Below are positions 1-5,605 of a stretch of DNA of 5,606 nt, piece by piece (the first letter of the stretch is position 1; every line of letters begins with the position of its first letter). Where the stretch lies: the NCBI GenBank assembly GCA_026398575.1, contig JAPLSP010000451.1:1-5606 (forward strand). The letters run 5' to 3'. The position numbers and the translations under genes are program-made. The DNA comes from Candidatus Sumerlaeota bacterium (GTDB lineage Bacteria; Sumerlaeota; Sumerlaeia; JADFCT01). The notes beneath the pieces are model-generated. The model was not told where the DNA came from. It ran no database searches and saw nothing but the letters and a program-made list of their open reading frames with translations.

Positions 1-52
1 AAGCGGCAGCAAGCAACCGCACTCCAAATGCTGGCGCCCCGCCTATCCGCAT

Positions 53-1279
53 TTGCAAGTATTAGCGCTCAGCATAATGGTTTCCCTATCACTATTGCGC
101 GCCGGCGAAGGATTCGCGTCGGAAACGATGTGGGATATGAAGGCGCTTTCCATTCCCCCTGCGATGGTTCCCGCCGAGGGATTCAAAGCGCCGGGCATGA
201 AAGCGATTTTTTATGACGGGCTTCCTTTCAAAGGCAAGCCGACGCGCGTCTTCGCGTGGCTGGGACTGCCCGCCGCTACCACCGATACGGCGATAGCCTC
301 CGCGGCGCCCAAGCAGAAATATCCCGGAATTGTTTTAATCCACGGCGGCGGCGGAACAGCTTTCCCTGAATGGGTTCAGCTCTGGACCGCGCGCGGCTAT
401 GCGGCCATCGCGATGGACACCTGCGGTTGCACGGCGGGTGAGCAGAATGCCAAACCCCCACGCCATGAGATGGCTGGGCCGGCGGGGGGCATATGGGATC
501 AGATGGATTGGCCGCGCGAAGATCAATGGCCTTATCATGCCGTCGCGGACGTCATCCTCGCGAATTCGCTCCTGCGCTCGCTCCCGGAAGTGGATCCCGA
601 GCGCGTGGGCATGACCGGCATTTCATGGGGCGGCTACTTGACGTGCATCGTCGCGGGCGTGGATTCACGCTTCAAATTCGCCGTGCCGATCTATGGCTGC
701 GGAGATTATCCAGAGACCATTTTTCAGGAAGACATTGCGCGTCTGGGAAAAGAAAAAGCCGATCGCTGGATGCGGTGGTGGGAGCCGTCGCTTTACCTGA
801 AAGACGCCGCGATGCCGATGCTGTGGGTGGACGGCAGCAACGACTTCGCCTACTGGTTTCCCGCGCTGCAAAAATCCTATCGCCTCCCGAGCGGACCGCG
901 AACGCTGTGCATTCGCTTGCGCATGCCGCACGGTCACGGCGGACCGGGCGAAAAGCCGAAAGAGATTTATGCCTTCGCCGAAAGCATCGTCAACGGCGCC
1001 CCGGCGCTGCCGAAAATCACCGCCCAGGGCCGCGACGGCGATCAGATTTGGGTCACCTATCAAAGCGACATGCCCATCCTCAAAGCCGAGTTGAACATCA
1101 CGAAAGACAAAGGCAAATGGCCCAGCTGCAAATGGGACGCCCTGCCCGCGCGCCTGGAAACCTCCGCCAAAACCGGCAAAGCCCTCGCCACCCTTCCCGC
1201 CGGAACCACCGTCTATTACATGAACCTATTCGCCTCCGGCGATCTGGTCGTCAGTTCCGAGCACGTCGAGCTGCCATGA
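53..1279 (+). CDS. Exported alpha/beta-hydrolase, acetylxylan esterase / dienelactone hydrolase-like (5' end uncertain)
   Basis: Serine hydrolase that probably cleaves ester bonds, plausibly acetyl groups on polysaccharide, outside the cytoplasm. In the 408-residue reading from the TTG at 53, a hydrophobic stretch (about residues 2-15) followed by a small-residue site near FA-SE (about 22) looks like a signal peptide. The core holds the oxyanion-hole HGGGG (97-101), the nucleophile elbow GISWGG with Ser191, an acid in the DGSNDF segment (Asp260 or more likely Asp264), and the histidine in MPHGHGG (His293 or His295). Residues from about 320 to the end form a separate beta-rich tail, like the Ig-like C-terminal part of some PhoPQ-activated/acetylxylan-esterase relatives. 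The start is doubtful: TTG53 has no Shine-Dalgarno and no basic n-region, while the frame is open to base 2 with Lys and Arg codons, so the gene may begin left of the window. The fold is secure; the substrate is inferred. Confidence 0.85.
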   Translation: MQVLALSIMVSLSLLRAGEGFASETMWDMKALSIPPAMVPAEGFKAPGMKAIFYDGLPFKGKPTRVFAWLGLPAATTDTAIASAAPKQKYPGIVLIHGGGGTAFPEWVQLWTARGYAAIAMDTCGCTAGEQNAKPPRHEMAGPAGGIWDQMDWPREDQWPYHAVADVILANSLLRSLPEVDPERVGMTGISWGGYLTCIVAGVDSRFKFAVPIYGCGDYPETIFQEDIARLGKEKADRWMRWWEPSLYLKDAAMPMLWVDGSNDFAYWFPALQKSYRLPSGPRTLCIRLRMPHGHGGPGEKPKEIYAFAESIVNGAPALPKITAQGRDGDQIWVTYQSDMPILKAELNITKDKGKWPSCKWDALPARLETSAKTGKALATLPAGTTVYYMNLFASGDLVVSSEHVELP

Positions 1280-1310
1280 AATCCAGAAAATGCTGAAACA
1301 TAAAAACAAC

Positions 1311-1315
1311 AGGAG
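1311..1315 (+). promoter_or_regulatory. Ribosome binding site for the DUF1638 gene
   Basis: AGGAG lies 12 bases before the ATG at 1328. The spacing is a little long, but no other in-frame start codon lies between them. It supports 1328 as the start, with independent initiation although only 48 bp separate it from the upstream stop. Confidence 0.55.
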
Positions 1316-1327
1316 CCCCTTGTTTCC

Positions 1328-2077
1328 ATGTTACTCAAACTCATCGCCTGCAACGTTTTCATGCGCGAGGCGTGTCTCTGTCTTGCGCAATCGCCGCATG
1401 TTATTGATCCGGAATTCACCGAGCTCGGCGAGCACATCCACAGCGCTGGCTTGCGCGAGCTCATTCAGGGCAAGATTGACGCTGCCGAAAAATCGGGCAA
1501 ACGCTATGACGCCATCCTGGTCCTTTACGGCTTGTGCGGCAATTCCTGCGTGGGCATCGAAGCGCGCTCGATTCCGCTCGTTATCCCGCGCGCGCACGAT
1601 TGCTGCACGATCCTGCTCGGCTCGAAGCGGCGCTTTCAGGATAATTTCGGCGACAATCCCAGCATGCCATTCTCGTGCACGGGATACATGGAGCGAGGCG
1701 AGTACTTCATGCGCGTGGAAGACGGCGAGAGCCACATCTATTACGGCGACAGTTACGCGGCGCTCGTCGAGCAGTATGGCGAGGAAAACGCGAAGTATCT
1801 TTGGGAGACCATGCATCCGCAGGCGCGGCAGGAAAAACAAAAGAAGGCCGTCTTCATTGATCTGCCCGAAACCGCCCATCTCGGCCACGCCGAGCGTTTC
1901 CGCGCCAAAGCCGAAGCCGAAGGGAAGGAATACCAACGCCTCGAAGGCAGCCTGCGCCTGATCCGCAATCTCATTTTCGGCCAATGGGACAGCGAAGATT
2001 TCCTGACCGTTTTGCCTGGACAAAAAACCACAGGCGTCTATGACTGGTCCGAGATCATCCGGGCGAAGCAGCCATGA
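1328..2077 (+). CDS. DUF1638 domain-containing protein
   Basis: A 249-residue soluble protein with no signal peptide or membrane segment, recognised as DUF1638 by AILVLYGLCGN (62-72), PRAHDCCTILLGS (87-99) and the following CTGYMERGEYF (117-127). The biochemical role of the family is unknown. From memory, members often sit near corrinoid-dependent methyltransferases and uroporphyrinogen-decarboxylase-like genes in anaerobes and methanogens; none is present here. The N-terminal half is rich in cysteine (Cys8, 16, 18, 70, 74, 92, 93, 117), and His90-Asp91-Cys92 with Cys70 could bind a metal or cofactor; that is inference. The C-terminal part (about 165-215) is charged and probably helical. It lies 48 bp after the hydrolase on the same strand, so cotranscription is plausible. 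Downstream is a long palindrome-rich gap that probably ends the transcription unit. Confidence 0.85.
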   Translation: MLLKLIACNVFMREACLCLAQSPHVIDPEFTELGEHIHSAGLRELIQGKIDAAEKSGKRYDAILVLYGLCGNSCVGIEARSIPLVIPRAHDCCTILLGSKRRFQDNFGDNPSMPFSCTGYMERGEYFMRVEDGESHIYYGDSYAALVEQYGEENAKYLWETMHPQARQEKQKKAVFIDLPETAHLGHAERFRAKAEAEGKEYQRLEGSLRLIRNLIFGQWDSEDFLTVLPGQKTTGVYDWSEIIRAKQP

Positions 2078-2090
2078 AGGGCGCAGCGTG

Positions 2091-2106
2091 ATGCATAATT
2101 ATGCAT
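2091..2106. repeat. 16-bp perfect palindrome after the DUF1638 gene
   Basis: ATGCATAATTATGCAT is identical to its reverse complement and begins 14 bases after the DUF1638 stop codon. It is AT-rich in an otherwise GC-rich region and has no loop or T-tract, so it is a poor intrinsic terminator. It could be a protein-binding site or debris of a repeat; the sequence alone does not decide. Confidence 0.6.
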
Positions 2107-2140
2107 ATTGTTCCGCAAGGACAGGCGCGCATCGCAAGTG

Positions 2141-2337
2141 TTGTCCCGGAGGGACAATTGATAATAGCCCACCGTTTCAACGGTGGGCAAGAAGTGCCGC
2201 AAATCGAGTCCCGGAGGGACGGTTGAAATCCATGTCTAAAGATCCGCTTTCATCCGTCCCTCCGGGACTCAAAAACTGATCATTGCGCTGCCCACCGTTG
2301 AAACGGTGGGCTATTATCATGCATCCCTCCGGGATGG
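2141..2337. repeat. Composite REP/MITE-like element made of nested inverted repeats
   Basis: The outer arms 2144-2189 and 2289-2334 are inverted copies matching at 42 of 46 positions, including 31 consecutive bases (2159-2189 with 2289-2319) and 11 consecutive bases (2144-2154 with 2324-2334). Nested inside, 2206-2228 and 2248-2270 are inverted copies matching at 22 of 23 positions around a 19-base loop. Each arm is itself palindromic: TTGTCCC-GGA-GGGACAA at 2141-2157, an arm pair GCCCACCGTT/AACGGTGGGC at 2167-2188 and its inverted twin at 2290-2311, GTCCC-GGA-GGGAC at 2208-2220, GTCCC-TCC-GGGAC at 2256-2268, and CATCCC-TCC-GGGATG at 2322-2336. There is no transposase frame inside. The layout, two composite units facing each other, resembles paired REP units (BIMEs) mobilised in trans by RAYT-type transposases. 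That origin is inference; the symmetry is seen directly. Confidence 0.85.
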
Positions 2338-2370
2338 TATTGAACGCCGCCATCCCTTTATCTCACGCCG

Positions 2371-2390
2371 AATGACAACAGGTTGTCATT
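2371..2390. repeat. Perfect 9-bp inverted repeat
   Basis: AATGACAAC (2371-2379) and GTTGTCATT (2382-2390) are exact inverted copies separated by two bases. As RNA it would form a stem of about 8 bp with a tetraloop. It lies between the composite element and the next hairpin, so it is probably part of the same repeat cluster. No T-tract follows, so it is not a convincing terminator. Confidence 0.6.
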
Positions 2391-2412
2391 CCTTGCCATC
2401 CGTGTTATCCGG

Positions 2413-2445
2413 GAAATCCGTGGTTGAAACTTAACCACGGATTTC
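2413..2445. repeat. 13-bp perfect hairpin of the ATCCGTGG repeat type
   Basis: Arms 2413-2425 and 2433-2445 are exact inverted copies (core AAATCCGTGGTT / AACCACGGATTT). One GU and one AU pair extend the stem towards a three-base loop. The flanks carry partial copies of the same word (ATCCGTGTTATCC from 2399, and GCGGAT at 2455-2460). From memory, variants of ATCCGTG-ATCCGTGG are recurrent intergenic repeats in PVC-group and other genomes. It could fold in RNA or DNA; no poly-T follows. Confidence 0.7.
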
Positions 2446-2479
2446 GCGGAGAGCGCGGATGTTGCGCCGCGGAGCAGCA

Positions 2480-2485
2480 TATAAT
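2480..2485 (+). promoter_or_regulatory. Possible -10 box upstream of the ATPase gene
   Basis: A perfect TATAAT lies about 184 bases before the ATPase start. The sequence where a -35 box should be (about 2457-2462) does not resemble TTGACA, so this may be chance. It is the best sigma-70-like hexamer I see in the gap. Confidence 0.2.
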
Positions 2486-2668
2486 TGCAGACGGAGTTTG
2501 CGAAAATCCTGGAATAATACCGAAAGATAATTGAGAACGGATACTTTATGAAAAGCCGCTTGCGCACCTATGCGCGGTATGGGAATAATCCCGAAAAGGG
2601 AATGGGCGCTTGCAATGCTGCAAAGAGTAAGAGCACGAAAATCATACCATCGTTAATGCGCGGCTGAA

Positions 2669-3898
2669 ATGACAACGACTCAGGATTTTATCAATACCCT
2701 GCCCAACAATCCCGATTGGGCGGTGCGCGCGGTCGAGATTCTGGTGGGCGCCGCCATCAAGAGCAGCGCTTCGGACCTGCACATCCTTTGCCAGAAGGAT
2801 CGCCTCGTGGCGCGCGGACGGCGCGACGGCGGGCTTTTCCAGATCGCCGAGCTTCCCCTCGAGCGGCGCGATCTGCTGATCGGGCGGCTCAAGGCGCTGG
2901 CGGGATTGGCGGCGTTTATCCGCAATGAGCCGCAGGACGGGCGCATCGAATGGCCGGAGGAAGTCCTGGGCGAGGCGCGAAGCAGCAAAACAAGAAATAG
3001 CGCCGCAGCGGCAAAGAGCGGCCCGGCCCGGCTGCTGCGGATTTCGTTCCTACCCACCATCAATGGACAAAACGTCGTCGTGCGCTTCCCCGAAAGCACC
3101 GCCGAAGAACTGGCACTCGACGCGCTCGGGATGCCGGCGGAAGTATATTCGGGCGTTTGCGGACTGCTTTCGCGCCAGGAGGGAACGATCCTTCTGACCG
3201 GCCCAAGCAGCAGCGGCAAGACGACGACGATGTATGCGATGTTGCGCCGTCTGAACGCGACGCACGGCGACCGGCTGAATTTCGTGACCATCGAAGACCC
3301 CGTGGAATGCAACCTCGGCTTCGCGGCGCAGGTCCAGGTCAACGAAGCGCAGGAACTGACCTTTGGCCGCGCGTTGCGGGCCGCGCTGCGACAGGACCCG
3401 AACGTTCTGATGATCGGCGAAATCCGCGACGAGGAAACCGCCATCACCGCGATCCAAGCGGGGATGACCGGACATCTTGTGATCTCGACGCTGCACGCGG
3501 GCCGCGCTGCGCGCGTCTTTACGCGGTTGCTCTCGATGGGCATTCCGTCATACCTGGTGGCCTCGGCGCTGAGCGGCGCCGTGGCGCAACGGCTGGCGCG
3601 AGTGCTGTGCGCGAAATGCCGCCGTCCCGCGCCGTCCGAGGTCGGAGGCTTCATGGCCGCCGGCTGCGACGAATGCGCCGGAACAGGCTATCAGCGGCGC
3701 GCCGGACTCTTCGAGTTGGTTCTCGTCACCGAGCATTTGCGCGAACTGATCCTGGCGCGCTCCACGGTGGATCAGATCGCTTCCGAAGCCGCCCACTCCC
3801 AGGTCGGCGATCTGACGAAGAAGGCGCGCTCACTCTTTGAAATCGGCGCCATCTCCCGCGCGGAACTCGAGTTCCTTTCGGCGGGCACGGCGGACTGA
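2669..3898 (+). CDS. GspE/PilB/PilT-family secretion or pilus ATPase, lacking the N-terminal domain
   Basis: Cytoplasmic hexameric ATPase of the type II secretion / type IV pilus family, 409 residues. An N2-type domain comes first, with SSASDLHIL (32-40) and PQDGRI (88-93), interrupted by an Ala/Ser/Lys-rich insert at about 102-120, then LRISFLPT (123-130). The catalytic domain has Walker A GPSSSGKT (178-185), the Asp box TIEDPVE (207-213), Walker B around LMIGEIRDEETA (247-258) and the His box STLHAG (273-278). A zinc-type tetracysteine follows, C314-x2-C317-x15-C333-x2-C336, with a shorter spacer than I expect in GspE or PilB. All key residues are present, so it should be active. PilB and GspE proteins are usually 500-570 residues with an extra N-terminal domain; PilT is about 345 and lacks the cysteines. 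ATG2669 is the first start after an in-frame TAA at 2654-2656; its Shine-Dalgarno is poor. No pilin, GspF/PilC or GspG partner is nearby, so its machine cannot be named. Confidence 0.9.
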   Translation: MTTTQDFINTLPNNPDWAVRAVEILVGAAIKSSASDLHILCQKDRLVARGRRDGGLFQIAELPLERRDLLIGRLKALAGLAAFIRNEPQDGRIEWPEEVLGEARSSKTRNSAAAAKSGPARLLRISFLPTINGQNVVVRFPESTAEELALDALGMPAEVYSGVCGLLSRQEGTILLTGPSSSGKTTTMYAMLRRLNATHGDRLNFVTIEDPVECNLGFAAQVQVNEAQELTFGRALRAALRQDPNVLMIGEIRDEETAITAIQAGMTGHLVISTLHAGRAARVFTRLLSMGIPSYLVASALSGAVAQRLARVLCAKCRRPAPSEVGGFMAAGCDECAGTGYQRRAGLFELVLVTEHLRELILARSTVDQIASEAAHSQVGDLTKKARSLFEIGAISRAELEFLSAGTAD

Positions 3899-3951
3899 TG
3901 GGGGGGATGGGAGTGATGGGAGTAATGGGATTTATGGGACTTATGGGACTG
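3898..3951 (+). repeat. Six tandem 9-bp units (ATGGGANNN), in frame with the downstream gene
   Basis: Units start at 3898, 3907, 3916, 3925, 3934 and 3943. All begin ATGGG, and five of the six begin ATGGGA; the last three bases vary (GGG, GTG, GTA, TTT, CTT, CTG). In the frame of the downstream gene they read (Met-Gly-X)6 with X hydrophobic or Gly. The first ATG overlaps the ATPase stop codon (TGATG). The array may be a microsatellite-like intergenic repeat that happens to be open, or a genuine N-terminal extension. Confidence 0.85.
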
Positions 3952-3992
3952 GCGCGCATTGGGGCAAGAAGCATTGCAGGAAATACTTATGC

Positions 3993-3999
3993 AAAGGGG
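3993..3999 (+). promoter_or_regulatory. Ribosome binding site supporting a TTG start at 4006
   Basis: AAAGGGG ends six bases before TTG4006, which is good Shine-Dalgarno spacing. Together with the signal peptide that begins exactly at this codon, it favours 4006 over the ATG at 3898. Confidence 0.45.
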
Positions 4000-4005
4000 C
4001 GGGCG

Positions 4006-5556
4006 TTGAAGACTATTTTGAATGCGGTGGCGATAGGGCTTGTGGCGATGCTGCTTGTTTTGCGTGCGGGGCCAGCTGCGGGCGAGGACGCCCGCGCTCC
4101 CAGGGGGGACTCGCCCGATTATCTGAAAATTGTGAAGACGTTCGCCGATACGCTTCTCGACAAGGGGCTCGACGTCTATGGGCCGAAGAAAACCGCGCTG
4201 TGGTGCGGCGTGATCAAGCTCGACGACATGTCCGTGCCGCAGGATCCCAAGGAGATTCCGCTGAGAAAAGGGGAGCGCTCGCAGGATCGCTGCGTGGGCG
4301 GCTGCAACCTTCATCAGGATGTAAGCAGCCTCTATGCCTTCCGCGCGTTATCCAAGATCACCGGCGTTCCGCGCTACGAAAAAGCGGTGAATGATTATGT
4401 GCGCGATTTCATCGCCGTGGCCCAAAACCCCAAGAGCGGACTCCTGGCCTGGGGCGAGCACATGTACTATGAAGTCTATGGCGACGTCGTTCATAAAGAA
4501 TACGGCAGAACCGGCGCCTCGCACGAACTGGTCGAGTGGACTCCCCCCTGGGACATCCTCTGGGAAGTGGACCCCAAATCTACCGCCCGGGCGATAGAAG
4601 GCCTGAAGTATCACTTCTATGGAGCGGATGCAGCGAAGACCGGTTGGCTTTATAACCGCCATGCCGGTTGGAGCGGGAGCTACAGCAACCCCGGCAAGTC
4701 GCAGCCTTGGATCAAACACTCGGCGCTCTTCGCCTATTCCTACGCGTTTCTTTATGCGAAGACGCGCGAGCAGGCTTGGAAGGACCGCGAGATTGCGACA
4801 GGCGAGCTGTATTGGAACAACCGCGATCCCAAGACGAATCTGACCGCCTCCTGTCTTACTTCGACTGGCGGGAAGCAAGGCAATATATTTTCGGAAATCA
4901 ACAGCGTCCCCATCTTTGCCTACTTCCTGCTCAAGGCAGGCTACGCCGATCCCGGCGCCACAGCCTTGCGCGAACACGCCCTGGCAGTATTGAAGGCTTA
5001 CCTCAAATATAGCGGGGACCCGGAAGCCAAAACCTATCGCAAGAAGCTCAACCTCGATGGCACGCCCTATAGTGAAATAACCTCTCAAACCATAAATGCT
5101 CCAAAGAGCGGAGGCAAAAAAGTCCAGGAGAACCCGTGGACGATCGGGTATGGGAGTGAGAGCTCCGGTCTGCTGCGTTTGGGCCGGATCGCGGCTTACG
5201 TCGCGCGAACGGAAAAAGATAAAGAATGCCTCGATGCAGCGGCGCGGGTCGCGGGCATCCTCAAATCGGCGTCGCTCCCCGAAAACTTTACGCCCGAAGA
5301 AATCGGGTTTGGCATTCATTTGAATCTGGACCTCTATGGATTGACGAACGACAAGGCCTGTCTCGCCGAGGCAGACCGGCTGGCGAAAATTGCCGTCGAG
5401 AAATTATTTAAGAACGGGTTGATCCAAAGCATTCCCGCCAGCAACATTTATGAAGCTAAAAGCGGAGCGGGCGATCTGGCATCGTCGCTCCTGCGCCTGT
5501 CGCTGCGCCTGTCCGCCAAGCCCGACCCCGCAGGCGTCTATGATTGGAGCTTCTAA
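4006..5556 (+). CDS. Secreted alpha/alpha-toroid protein, pectate-lyase-like (substrate unproven)
   Basis: A 516-residue exported protein of the six-hairpin (alpha/alpha-toroid) type, probably acting on a polysaccharide in the periplasm or outside the cell. From TTG4006 it opens MKTILNAVAI, a textbook signal peptide with cleavage near residues 24-25 (PAAGED). The mature part holds CVGGCNLHQD (96-105), GEHMYYEVYGD (150-160), HELVEWTPPWDILWEVDPK (173-191), YNRHAGW (216-222), HSALFAYSYAFLY (238-250) and NPWTIGYGSESSG (376-388), then repeated amphipathic helices to the end. I recall this pattern from Planctomycetota/Verrucomicrobiota proteins annotated as pectate lyase or hypothetical; catalytic residues are not established, though the conserved His, Glu and Asp in 152-191 are candidates. 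The frame is open from ATG3898, which would give 552 residues with a (Met-Gly-X)6 leader before the signal peptide. A hairpin repeat codes for the cleavage-site region. It could instead be a glycoside hydrolase. Confidence 0.75.
   Translation: MKTILNAVAIGLVAMLLVLRAGPAAGEDARAPRGDSPDYLKIVKTFADTLLDKGLDVYGPKKTALWCGVIKLDDMSVPQDPKEIPLRKGERSQDRCVGGCNLHQDVSSLYAFRALSKITGVPRYEKAVNDYVRDFIAVAQNPKSGLLAWGEHMYYEVYGDVVHKEYGRTGASHELVEWTPPWDILWEVDPKSTARAIEGLKYHFYGADAAKTGWLYNRHAGWSGSYSNPGKSQPWIKHSALFAYSYAFLYAKTREQAWKDREIATGELYWNNRDPKTNLTASCLTSTGGKQGNIFSEINSVPIFAYFLLKAGYADPGATALREHALAVLKAYLKYSGDPEAKTYRKKLNLDGTPYSEITSQTINAPKSGGKKVQENPWTIGYGSESSGLLRLGRIAAYVARTEKDKECLDAAARVAGILKSASLPENFTPEEIGFGIHLNLDLYGLTNDKACLAEADRLAKIAVEKLFKNGLIQSIPASNIYEAKSGAGDLASSLLRLSLRLSAKPDPAGVYDWSF
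4078..4095. repeat. GC-rich hairpin repeat inside the signal-peptide cleavage region
   Basis: GCGGGCG (4078-4084) pairs with CGCCCGC (4089-4095) around AGGA, and GCTCCCAGG follows. The word GGCGAGGACGCCCGCGCTCCC resembles, from memory, an intergenic repeat common in Verrucomicrobiota. Here it is read as Ala-Gly-Glu-Asp-Ala-Arg at the junction between signal peptide and mature protein. Confidence 0.5.
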
Positions 5557-5580
5557 AAACAAGACAGGCGCCGAATGGTA

Positions 5581-5605
5581 GGCCGTTCCGCTCCGTCGGA
5601 CGGCC
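5581..5605. repeat. Hairpin 24 bases after the last gene (REP-like or terminator stem)
   Basis: GGCCG (5581-5585) pairs with CGGCC (5601-5605) and TCCG (5587-5590) with CGGA (5597-5600), giving nine pairs with one bulged T and a six-base loop. The window ends one base later, so a T-tract cannot be checked. It is either an intrinsic terminator of the preceding gene or the edge of another palindromic repeat. Confidence 0.5.

Larger units (their letters stand above)
2078..2668. other. 591-bp intergenic region filled with palindromic repeats
   Basis: I see no convincing gene here. The left two-thirds (2091-2445) is almost continuous palindromic sequence, listed separately. The right third (2446-2668) is more AT-rich and has only weak local symmetry, for example TTGCA (2610-2614) pairing with TGCAA (2619-2623), and TCCC (2589-2592) with GGGA (2598-2601). 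Open frames that cross the repeats on either strand carry no recognisable protein. A 39-codon frame at 2548-2667 is discussed as a finding. The promoter of the downstream ATPase must lie here if that gene is not transcribed from further upstream. Confidence 0.8.

Noticed and set aside
2031..2047. 17-base match (16 identical) with 5531-5547, encoding GVYDW near the C-termini of both the DUF1638 and toroid proteins
   Set aside because: The proteins are otherwise unrelated and the match is short; probably coincidence rather than duplicated 3' ends.
2141..2188. Classical rho-independent terminator for the DUF1638 transcript
   Set aside because: Strong stems are present but no U-tract follows any of them, so repeat-element identity is better supported; a role in transcript ends remains possible.
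2040..2279. 79-codon open frame on the + strand across the intergenic palindromes
   Set aside because: It starts inside the DUF1638 gene in another frame and most of its length is the inverted-repeat element; no recognisable protein.
2141..2337. CRISPR array
   Set aside because: The repeats are inverted, not direct, with no regular spacers and no cas genes.
2358..2567. 69-codon open frame on the - strand in the intergenic region
   Set aside because: It runs through the ATCCGTGG hairpin, has no ribosome site that I can see and no recognisable motif.
2680..3654. Long open frame (324 codons) on the - strand opposite the ATPase
   Set aside because: Its product is Arg/Ser-rich low-complexity shadow sequence, whereas the + strand carries every expected ATPase motif.
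4068..4150. Haem c-type or ferredoxin-like cysteine motif in the toroid protein
   Set aside because: The only close cysteines (CVGGC, around base 4290-4306) are CxxxC without the following His pattern of CxxCH; no cofactor site can be claimed.
4348..5319. Long open frame (323 codons) on the - strand opposite the secreted toroid protein
   Set aside because: GC-rich third positions open antisense frames; no domain is seen and the + strand has a coherent protein with a signal peptide.
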